From NCBI GenBank assembly GCA_009746045.1, contig RPFO01002119.1:1-31986 (forward strand): a stretch of 31,986 nucleotides of DNA, written 5' to 3'. The DNA is from Mesostigma viride (Eukaryota > Streptophyta > Mesostigmatophyceae > Mesostigmatales > Mesostigmataceae). A program made the position numbers and the translations under genes. The notes beneath the pieces were generated by a model. It saw only the letters and a list, made by a program, of their open reading frames with translations, searched no databases and had not been told where the DNA came from. This document shows positions 20,801-26,958 of the stretch, one piece after another; the stretch's first letter is position 1, and each line of letters begins with the position of its first letter.

Positions 20801-21428
20801 TCCGTCTTTGATGGTCCATAGCAGAATGCCTGATGAGGTGCTTGAGGATGAGAAGCCTCGAGTCATAGCCCGGTTGGTGGAGAGTACCCCTGATCTGATT
20901 TTGTCTGGGATTGACTTTGCCCAGCCTATCACCTTGGAGATCTTTGTTGACAGTTCCATGGATGCTCGCCAGGTTACCAAGGTCAGGGGGAGATCTGCTG
21001 CTCTGTTTGCTTTTTATCAGAGCAGGGCAAGTTTGTTCAGCTGGTACAGCAGACTGCAGAAGAGGGTCTGTATCAGTTCAGATGTGGCAGAATGCAGGGC
21101 CATATGCGAGGGGATCCAGTCCAGCCTGTACATAAAGGAGTTAATGCTGGAGCTGGCTTCAGTTACCCCTTGGACCTTGCAGATGGAGACGTTGTTGCTA
21201 ACAGACAGCATGGGTATGGTCCAGTTTGTTCACAAGCAGCTGGCCAGGAGCCGGGACCTGGATTATTTGTTGCTGAAGGAGTTGGCCAGTTTGGTTGACT
21301 TGAAGCATATCCCTGGCGAGGAGAACCCTGCTGATGCATTGACAAAGCTGCCACACAAGGCCCCAGCCCAGTACAATGTACTGAGGAAGCTCATGAATGC
21401 TGACTGTCAAGTCGGTCTATCTGTCTAA
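17871..21428 (+). CDS. pol: Pol polyprotein of family 1: integrase - protease - RT - RNase H (intact)
   Basis: 1185 aa counted from GTG 17871; the frame is open back to the gag UGA at 17837 and the first ATG is codon 39. Pol copies element RNA into DNA and inserts it. In order: zinc finger H130, H135, C155, C162/C164; integrase core D189, D242, E272 (HGQQGVVER) with a C-terminal KRGSWHDGVVTRV domain; retropepsin-like D522 in IDTNAQVSVMG and ILGQNFL at about 585-591; reverse transcriptase LLDFKRAFL (D787), EGLRSSPIIW and SLHGDDLHL (HGDD 881-884); RNase H D1027, E1074, D1112, D1155 (ENPADALTKL). Integrase and RNase H resemble Ty1/copia. The protease lies after integrase, unlike copia (protease first) or gypsy (integrase last). 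HGDD replaces YxDD and DTN replaces DTG. Expression is probably by UGA readthrough of gag. Confidence 0.85.
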   Translation: MPPGVCNEAASDSSEGQPHALVKEPIGHDGASLVTTESMPAVAAVVTRQRARHGGAEPEVGPGDVDPGGSQKHSDRAGLAQDGQDEDRAGDSLTGTTLVPPVHKGSVHTLSANNDNKRFSLLYDIASRLHTMFGHAAQSLQVARRLGGSELYSICQQVAQACKCRLVARKPKQSHARTPILQPGHVQVDIQRIRGLKLLVAVDRYTKYKTLEILPDMEKPTLIAALKLTRSRYPGLELLQCDIQFECCENLPEFPELLITPRESHGQQGVVERAIQEIKTVLLVERIPRTSSAIVTSAWLRSVEDRLNLRTPMFFGDIAINPLMLHTRMLPADAEQAWKEKLEAKFLKLRQKDKGWSVLEPNVGQQVVVWKEPSFPGKRGSWHDGVVTRVEAAGHKCWVAIDGSQAVHRLSWSKIRPRGGNQGDLFQVPAGVQGGGDVELPDQGATAVSSPQGDPGPAPGVPSHTVVGQAGGQAAPPERPDTRPRGVRLSDIVQALQRAKKEPKVSKLVQLDEPEVAAMEIDTNAQVSVMGPQHTGELLVGEPSCPWVSDFSGRTHLRVLGEVTAPVMGVDVTFLVLEDYDGPVILGQNFLGNPGISIRATALRRDGWGMIPLENFRTTFPVRCRAKPVKGVKWDEGEVPPAASLVIPAVLHPSSIGITHRSLAAHSPLTYDQLVQEMSSPTLFEAWKLAFSKALEEWLQFECAAPTDRRPPASRKLALRFVLKRKVVDEVSVPHVRPVLNEYHGTGSLPGEELYTPGMLHDTWRILLCLYVGLLNRGAAMSSVLLDFKRAFLKSDPEVARRVWKQDEPYCVEVPAIWKLELHQQFLVILKGLEGLRSSPIIWRLTLQEALISECGLRVSSVDPCLLLAQWEGLPVYASLHGDDLHLLAPTTWLKKFIPVISGKFSLGKELWQEPNKPVVFCGMQATLFRRDGEWSIRLQAGGDYKQTIVKALPEKITQAAGPELRGMWAWFASICGPSLMVHSRMPDEVLEDEKPRVIARLVESTPDLILSGIDFAQPITLEIFVDSSMDARQVTKVRGRSAALFAFYQSRASLFSWYSRLQKRVCISSDVAECRAICEGIQSSLYIKELMLELASVTPWTLQMETLLLTDSMGMVQFVHKQLARSRDLDYLLLKELASLVDLKHIPGEENPADALTKLPHKAPAQYNVLRKLMNADCQVGLSV

Positions 21429-21614
21429 AAGCTGAGAGCTGGGTGCTTAAGTCTCTGGATATCAGGCTGGGAGCTTGATTGTACATAATCCTGAGCACAC
21501 CTTGAGGGGTGAGACATGTCTCTGGTGTGGGAATGTCTGACATTGTCTCTGATGGAGAGATGTCTATCTGGGGTTTTCATCTCAGTCTGAGGTTTCCCCA
21601 GATCTGTGGTTTGT

Positions 21615-21636
21615 GGGCGGGGTTCGATTCCCTGGT
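21615..21636 (+). promoter_or_regulatory. tRNA T-arm / B-box-like block in the 3' UTR
   Basis: GGGCGGGGTTCGATTCCCTG plus GT. CGGGG-TTCGATT-CCCTG folds as a 5-bp T-stem with a 7-nt T-loop, and GGTTCGATTCC fits the RNA polymerase III B-box consensus GGTTCGANTCC. The block is identical at 23113 and in family 2 at 30724. No full tRNA can be folded around it. Confidence 0.6.
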
Positions 21637-22142
21637 GCCGTCTTAAGGCGGAGTTTCACGGACTGGCTGACCCATCCACCATGCTGGTGAGGTGGCGACA
21701 GGTCCCCTGATTTTCCACGGTTGGAACGAGTATGGGAGCTTGTGTTTTGCATGTGCTTCGCGTAGATGTTGTGTCTGGTTCGATAAGGGGCAGCAGACCG
21801 GCGCCGACTCCCGTCTGGGGGTCAGCAATGTTTTCTGATGAGCTGTTGTGGGTGATCTGTGGGGTTTCGCCTAAGGTCCTGAAGGTTGTACATACTTCTC
21901 AAGTTCTTAACTGAACACCTATGGGCTGCCACAGTTGGCCAACCTCTTGTACATGGGTAACACAACGAGCCTCCCGTGAAGGGATAGGGACTCATTGTAA
22001 TTTGTTTGTGCTCCTGAGCCAGTATGGGTGCTATGTACATATAATAAGGAATCCAAGCTGACTGTCATGCCCAGCGGGTTGTGACTTGTAGTCTGGGGAG
22101 GATATCCAGTACCCATTGTGTGTGTTTGTATGTAGACTTGTG

Positions 22143-22176
22143 TGAGCTGCTACAGCTCAAGAAAAGAAAGGATTGG
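22143..22176 (+). promoter_or_regulatory. Hairpin and polypurine tract of element 2
   Basis: TGAGCTG-CTA-CAGCTCA is a perfect hairpin (22143-22159), followed by AAGAAAAGAAAGGATTGG up to LTR C. The tract primes plus-strand DNA synthesis. Element 3 has the near-identical AAAGAAAAGAAGGGATTGG. Confidence 0.75.
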
Positions 22177-22871
22177 AGTTAACGCCAAGCGCATTGGCGT
22201 GATCCTGATTCGGCATATCTCTGCGATTCCAGCGGCACCGGAACGAGTTCATTCCGACAAGTATCAAGAAAGTTATGGCGTTCCGACTTCCCGGTCGCGC
22301 GCGAGCGCGAGCCGGCTGTTCTTCTAAGTCGGACGTGAATATTTGCCGACGACATATGGGGTCGACAGTAATTCCTGGGCTGACAGGAATTAGGTGCTGT
22401 ACCTACGACGGTATTGGATTAATACGTCGTACGCAGGAAATAGGAACCTTAACCTGTGGTCTGTTGGTACCGCAGGCTTAGTCCTGGACTTCTAGGTGCA
22501 GATGCAATAGTCACTGTGGACTGTGCTCTGTGGTCACTGTGCCTGTATGGCAGACCTACTGTATAGGAGTGGGCGCTGTACAGGTAGTGAATACTGTACC
22601 GGGGGTGTTATTACTGAGCAGGCCTCCTAGGCTGCTCAGGACTAGCAAGCACAGTGCACAAGTATATAAACAATAGGCCAGTGCCAAATGGGCATCTCTT
22701 GCGAGCCCGCCTCACGTGTTGTGCCTTGACTTGGCAAGCTCGTGTGCAAGCCTCAAGTGTTGAGCGCTGTAAACATTATCCGATTTAACAAAGCTCCGTT
22801 TCCAACCATATTCACACATTGCTGCATTGCAACCATATCCTTCACATTGCGTGTGCGAAGAAAGCTTAACT
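22177..22871 (+). repeat. LTR C, 3' LTR of element 2
   Basis: 695 bp, AGTTAACGCC...AAGCTTAACT, followed directly by the CAATG duplication. TATA box at 22663-22670. Confidence 0.95.
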
Positions 22872-23733
22872 CAATGTACTGAGGAAGCTCATGAATGCTG
22901 ACTGTCAAGTCGGTCTATCTTTCTAAAAGCTGAGAGCTGGGTGCTTAAGTCTCTGGATATCAGGCTGGGAGCTTGATTGTACATAATCCTGAGCACACCT
23001 TGAGGGGTGAGACATGTCTCTAGTGTGGGAATGTCTGACATTGTCTCTGATGGAGAGATGTCTATCTGGGGTTTTCATCTCAGTCTGAGGTTTCCCCAGA
23101 TCTGTGGTTTGTGGGCGGGGTTCGATTCCCTGGTGCCGTCTTAAGGCGGAGTTTCACGGACTGGCTGACCCATCCACCATGCTGGTGAGGTGGCGACAGG
23201 TCCCCTGATTTTCCACGGTTGGAACGAGTATGGGAGCTTGTGTTTTGCATGTGCTTCGCGTAGATGTTGTGTCTGGTTCGATAAGGGGCAGCAGACCGGC
23301 GCCGACTCCCGTCTGGGGGTCAGCAATGTTTTCTGATGAGCTGTTGTGGGTGATCTGTGGGGTTTCGCCTAAGGTCCTGAAGGTTGTACATACTTCTCAA
23401 GTTCTTAGCTGAACACCTATGGGCTGCCACAGTTGGCCAACCTCTTGTACATGGGTAACACAACGAGCCTCCCGTGAAGGGATAGGGACTCATTGTAATT
23501 TGTTTGTGCTCCTGAACCAGTATGGGTGCTATGTACATATAATAAGGAATCCAAGCTGACTGTCATGCCCAGTGGGTTGTGACTTGTAGTCGGGGAGGAT
23601 GTCCAGGAATCCAAGCTGACTGTCATGCCCAGTGGGTTGTGACTTGTAGTCGGGGAGGATGTCCAGTACCCATTGTGTGTGTTTGTATGTAGACTTGTGT
23701 GAGCTGCTACAGCTCAAGAAAAGAAAGGATTGG
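22872..23733 (+). pseudogene. Displaced end of element 1 pol and its 3' UTR
   Basis: After CAATG the sequence continues the element-1 pol from TACTGAGGAAGCTC to TAA at 22924-22926, then the 3' UTR with a T-arm-like block (23113-23134), TTGTACATACTTCTCA (23384-23399), the hairpin and the polypurine tract (23716-23733). It is separated by 8 kb from the rest of its gene by element 2. It differs from the element 2 UTR by few substitutions and one 60-bp duplication. Confidence 0.9.
23546..23665. repeat. 60-bp perfect tandem duplication in the element 1 3' UTR
   Basis: Units 23546-23605 and 23606-23665 are identical (GGAATCCAAGCTGACTGTCA ... GAGGATGTCCA). Element 2 has a single copy. Confidence 0.95.
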
Positions 23734-24180
23734 AGTTAACGCCAAGCGCATTGGCGTGATCCTGATTCGGCATATCTCTACGATTCCAGCGGCACCGGAA
23801 CGAGTTCATTCCGACAAGTATCAAGAAAGTTATGGCGTTCCGACTTCCCGGTCGCGCGCGAGCGCGAGCCGGCTGTTCTTCTAAGTCGGACGTGAATATT
23901 TGCCGACGACATATGGGGTCGACAGTAATTCCTGGGCTGACAGGAATTAGGTGCTGTACCTACGACGGTATTGGATTAATACGTCGTACGCAGGAAATAG
24001 GAACCTTAACCTGTGGTCTGTTGGTACCGCAGGCCTAGTCCTGGACTTCTAGGTGCAGATGCAATAATCACTGTGGTGACTGTACTCTGTGGTCACTGTG
24101 CCTGTATGGAAGACCTACTGTATAGGAAGTGGGCGCTGTACAGGTAGTGAATACTGTACCGGGGGTGTTATTACTGAGCA
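23734..24180 (+). repeat. LTR D, 3' LTR of element 1, cut by element 3
   Basis: 447 bp from AGTTAACGCC to TTACTGAGCA. I see no difference from LTR A over this length. The part with the TATA box is missing; it should resume (GGCCTCCTAGG...) after element 3, outside the window. Confidence 0.9.
24176..24180. repeat. Predicted left target-site duplication of element 3 (GAGCA)
   Basis: GAGCA is the last 5 bp of LTR D before AGTTAAC of element 3. The right copy would lie just past the window end. Confidence 0.5.
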
Positions 24181-24797
24181 AGTTAACGTAAAGGATTTAC
24201 GTTAGATGGATAGAGATTGTTACGCTCTTTCCAACGGCACCTTGAACGCCTCATTTGGTTAAGGAACGTAAAAGTTATGACGTTTCCTAGGCTGTGCCGA
24301 CAGTACCCGGCGCGCCACTGTGGGCGCGTACGGACACAGGATGTACAAGTGTCACTTTGATAGTCCGCAGGACGTTGACAGGACTTGTACAGGACTTGAT
24401 GGTCAATTGATAGGTAGGCGCACTGTAGCGCGCCAGGACCTATGAGACAATTGATGCTGACTAGTGTACGGATAGGTCCACAGGACTAGCCGTATGGACA
24501 ATTGATAGATCTGCGCGCCAAAGGCGTGCCAGAGTCTGTGTAATCAATTGATTGACAGTTCAGCTGTGACAGTGCAGCTGAATACTTGGACGCGTCCCTA
24601 GTAAGCTATATGAGTGACTTGGTCACACCGGGACGCTAGTTCTTGCGTGCACGTTCTCTTGGCACTGCGACCCTGTCGTCTGTGCTGCGTGCAGTCTTGG
24701 AAGTGACGTGACTTACGTCTGTGTTTCCTGATTGTTAATAAAGGCAACTTCCTGCAAGAACCATGGCGGAATTCGTGGCATTCTTACCCTCACAACT
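24181..24797 (+). repeat. 5' LTR of element 3
   Basis: Matches the 3' copy (31391-31986) up to 24775, where the window cuts the 3' copy. The end at 24797 (CACAACT, followed by CGTATTACA, compare CAAATTACA after the family-1 LTR) is a guess by analogy. It starts AGTTAAC with a perfect hairpin AACGTAAA-GGA-TTTACGTT (24185-24203). CAATTGAT occurs four times, and AATAAA is at 24737-24742. Confidence 0.75.
24404..24552 (+). promoter_or_regulatory. Four spaced CAATTGAT motifs in the LTR
   Basis: CAATTGAT at 24404, 24448, 24499 and 24545 (spacing 44, 51 and 46 bp). The array is repeated in the 3' LTR. It lies upstream of a TATA-like CTATATGA near 24605, so it could be an enhancer; this is inferred from repetition only. 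Confidence 0.45.
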
Positions 24798-24821
24798 CGT
24801 ATTACACGCTCTGTCAAAAAG

Positions 24822-25532
24822 ATGCCAAATTCGGAAGAATTTCGGATTCCGGACGATGAGGAAATAGCCGCTCCGCCGGCTGGTTCTTCGTCAAGACCAA
24901 CTGTGCCGTCGTGGCAACAATTGCTCGACGAAGTTACAGTTTCGCTCGACGAGCTTCATCGTCAGCAGCGTGCAGCTCACGCATTGCTCGGGGATAACCC
25001 CGAGGACCCCGATTTGCCAGCACTGGTGCCGGCAATCCGCAACCTGTTGGACCAGATTCGAAACATTTTATCGACATTTACGGTCCAGGTGCGGGGAGGT
25101 TTGCGGTCGGTGACCGAAGTCACGACTGCCATTGAGGAGTTGGACAACGTCCTCTCTTCACTCACCGGTTACCAGAGAAACCTGCAAAACTGGGCATCGC
25201 TTCGCACGGGGGGCGCGCCGGCGGTGTCAACAAATTTGTTTCAGGATCTCGCGCTGTTATCGCTGCTCACTCGCGGCGTACGCAGTCGCGAGCGCCAGGT
25301 TTTAATTAACCTGGTGGCATTTCTCGCCTCTGTGCGAGAGTGGATTCCCGCGGGGTGGGAATTATTGACGATCTTTACACATCCTCTGCGCCTCGTCGCG
25401 CGTCGGCGCGTCGCAACTTACGCGGCGGGGAGCACGCCGGTTTTAATTCATACCGGTGCAGGTCCGGAGCTGGATATGGAGGATCGTGAGTTCGTATACA
25501 CGTACTGCGACTTCAGGGGCCTTGACTACTAG
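24822..25532 (+). CDS. ORF1 of element 3, extra protein upstream of gag
   Basis: 236 aa from ATG 24822 (MPNSEEFRIPDDEEIAAPPA); the frame is open further upstream into the LTR without an ATG. It is not a family I recognise. An acidic, Pro-rich N-terminus of about 40 residues is followed by a long, probably helical part (WQQLLDEVTVSLDELHRQQR, IRNLLDQIRNILSTF, VTTAIEELDNVLSSL) that may form coiled coils, then a more hydrophobic stretch (LLSLLTRGVRSRERQVLINL, VREWIPAGWELLTIF) and a short acidic end. It has the same position as ORF1 of family 1 and a similar helical character, but I cannot prove homology. The acidic/KEN tail of family 1 is absent. The DNA is CpG-rich, unlike gag and pol downstream. 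Confidence 0.65.
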   Translation: MPNSEEFRIPDDEEIAAPPAGSSSRPTVPSWQQLLDEVTVSLDELHRQQRAAHALLGDNPEDPDLPALVPAIRNLLDQIRNILSTFTVQVRGGLRSVTEVTTAIEELDNVLSSLTGYQRNLQNWASLRTGGAPAVSTNLFQDLALLSLLTRGVRSRERQVLINLVAFLASVREWIPAGWELLTIFTHPLRLVARRRVATYAAGSTPVLIHTGAGPELDMEDREFVYTYCDFRGLDY

Positions 25533-25701
25533 TCGGCCTAATTTTCTTCTGCAGTACTTGTCGACATTTTTTTTGTCGAATTTCGGCGGCAATTCGCGGG
25601 GCGGCAGCGACACCGGCGCAGGCGGCAGAGGCGACACAAAAATTTTGTACATATTTTCTGCTGCTTCGTTAAGGTGTTCTTTGAATAGCTGGTAGTGCAG
25701 G
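25533..25701 (+). promoter_or_regulatory. ORF1-gag gap with splice-acceptor-like site, element 3
   Basis: CCTAATTTTCTTCTGCAG (AG 25553-25554) directly after the ORF1 stop looks like a branch point, pyrimidine tract and 3' splice site. A candidate donor, CTAGTAAGC, lies at about 24599 in the LTR. Splicing between them would remove ORF1 and place the leader before gag. It is not tested. Confidence 0.4.
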
Positions 25702-26817
25702 ATGGCTGAGGGACGCCGTAGCAAGGGTCCAGCCAGTGGGAATAATAATGGGGGTGCTGGTAGTGGAACCGCTCACGTAGATGACGTGGGGCTTACCGGA
25801 GAGATTACCAACCTTCCTCACAATAATAATAATGCACAAGCTATTCATGGCTTTGATCTTACCACACAGGGTCTTTTAATTGTCAATCAGTTGCAGCCTG
25901 TAACCTCAGACTCCAAGCCTAAGCAGGCTGAAGAGTTTGTGGAGGGATTGGAAGGGTTCCCTAGCTTGTACGGTGGTACAAATTACTATCAAATCTGGAT
26001 AGGCAGTAGCACTTTTGGCAAGTGTACTGACCAGATTAAGGACCTAACCAGGGAGTGCAAAAAGGCCAATAAGGCCTGGGCACTGTACGTGGCTGAGCTG
26101 AAGGAGCTGCTGGAGGATCAGAGGAAGAAAGTGGGGATCCATTGGCAGGACAAATACCAAGGGTGGGAGGTCAAGGGGGACCTGATCCAGAACTTTCTCA
26201 ACTATTGTAAGATGGTTGAGGAGGGCAGGGCTCACGGCTTTAATGTCGCTGATAACATAGCCCTAACCAACTGGCTCAAGGTTTCTGGGCTGGATAAGGC
26301 GACACGTGGCTCCTTAAAAGTCATGTGTGCCCCACACTCTACCCTGAAGGCCTACAAGGTCATCATCAAACAAGCACTCGAGGCAGAGGAGCTGTTTGAG
26401 GGTGGAGTGCCAGCAGTGAAGGCTACCCAGGCAGGCGGGCGTACCCAGGGTGGCTCCAAGACGTCTGAGGCTGACCGAAGCCAAGGAGGGCGTAGGGGCA
26501 ACCATCACAAGCGCAAGGGAGATCATTCACCTGATTCTGACAGGAGGTCACACTCCAAGTCGGTGTTCAGGCGGGTGGGTGGTCAGCCCAAGCAGGGCAA
26601 CGCGTCTGACAATGGGGGCAGTGGCCAGGGCAAGTCCAAGATACAATGCTACCTGTGCAAGGGGTGGGGGCACATCAAGAAGGAGTGTCCCAGCTTCAAG
26701 AAGTCCCAGGGCCAGGGCAGCAACAAGAATAACAACAACAACAAGAAGAACAACAACAAGTCCCAGGCAGGCCAGCCTTCAAAGGGCAGTCAGCAAGAAG
26801 ACAACAAGGAGCAGTGA
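25702..26817 (+). CDS. gag: Gag of element 3 (family 2)
   Basis: 371 aa, ATG 25702 (MAEGRRSKGPASGNNNGGAG). Structural protein of the virus-like particle that binds element RNA. The N-terminus is Gly/Asn-rich. Residues about 70-230 form the capsid-like helical part, with GFNVADNIALTNWLKVSGLD matching GFFVADRMAMGDFLKSLQLD of family 1. Residues 240-312 are basic and include FRRVGGQPKQGN (FKRVGGPPKAG in family 1). One zinc knuckle follows, C316-x2-C319-x4-H324-x4-C329, then an Asn/Lys-rich tail. There is no protease domain. It ends in TGA (CAG-TGA-CTG), with the pol frame continuing uninterrupted, so most product should be Gag and a minority a Gag-Pol fusion. Confidence 0.85.
   Translation: MAEGRRSKGPASGNNNGGAGSGTAHVDDVGLTGEITNLPHNNNNAQAIHGFDLTTQGLLIVNQLQPVTSDSKPKQAEEFVEGLEGFPSLYGGTNYYQIWIGSSTFGKCTDQIKDLTRECKKANKAWALYVAELKELLEDQRKKVGIHWQDKYQGWEVKGDLIQNFLNYCKMVEEGRAHGFNVADNIALTNWLKVSGLDKATRGSLKVMCAPHSTLKAYKVIIKQALEAEELFEGGVPAVKATQAGGRTQGGSKTSEADRSQGGRRGNHHKRKGDHSPDSDRRSHSKSVFRRVGGQPKQGNASDNGGSGQGKSKIQCYLCKGWGHIKKECPSFKKSQGQGSNKNNNNNKKNNNKSQAGQPSKGSQQEDNKEQ
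26815..26817 (+). promoter_or_regulatory. In-frame UGA between gag and pol, element 3
   Basis: CAG-TGA-CTG. The 47 codons from 26818 to the first pol ATG at 26959 are all open in the gag frame, so one frame runs from 25702 to 30444 broken only by this stop. UGA followed by C is a known weak stop context. Confidence 0.75.
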
Positions 26818-26958
26818 CTGTCTGAGGCAACCCCTACACACCTTAATTCACCCAAGGGGGAGGCCAGGTGCTCCAATGCAGATTTTATATCTGGGCAACA
26901 AGAGGGTGATCTCCAGGTTCAGTGTGGCCCCAGGTCACCTGGAGAGGTACAGGTTCCT

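Larger units (their letters stand above)
21429..22176 (+). other. Long 3' UTR of element 2
   Basis: 748 nt without a gene; small frames (60-72 aa) show nothing recognisable. It contains a tRNA T-arm-like block (21615-21636), the word TTGTACATACTTCTCA (21886-21901) and a hairpin beside the polypurine tract. Element 1 has the same UTR at 22927-23733. Confidence 0.8.
14851..22871 (+). mobile_element. Element 2: complete family-1 LTR retrotransposon inside element 1
   Basis: 8021 bp, bounded by LTR B and LTR C and a 5-bp CAATG duplication, in the same orientation as its host. Its ends AGTTAAC...CTTAACT define the LTR termini of the family. Order: LTR, ORF1, gag, UGA, pol, 3' UTR, polypurine tract, LTR. 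The two LTRs differ by about one substitution and one 2-bp indel, so insertion was recent. Pol is open; ORF1 and gag carry indels. Confidence 0.95.
6196..24180 (+). mobile_element. Element 1: family-1 LTR retrotransposon, hit by three later insertions
   Basis: Begins with LTR A (6196-6896) and ends in a truncated LTR D (23734-24180). Its own sequence is split into 6196-8829, 10933-14850, 22872-24180 and a part beyond the window. The insertions are a TTAA-flanked DNA element in gag, element 2 in pol and element 3 in the 3' LTR. LTR A and LTR D share private variants (CAGGCCTAG, GTGGTGACTGTACTC, ATGGAAGACC, TAGGAAGTGG) that differ from LTRs B and C, which proves the pairing. It lies in the LINE fragment. 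Gag and pol are broken, so it is not autonomous now. Confidence 0.9.

Noticed and set aside
21615-21636. A tRNA gene in the 3' UTR
   Set aside because: Only the T-arm is present; no acceptor, D-arm or anticodon arm can be folded around it.
22877-23733. A separate solo or deleted retrotransposon between LTR C and LTR D
   Set aside because: CAATG and the exact continuation of pol show that it is the displaced 3' end of element 1.
26815-26817. UGA as a reassigned sense codon
   Set aside because: The intact pols use TGG for Trp throughout and contain no internal UGA in over 1100 codons; a single leaky stop fits better.
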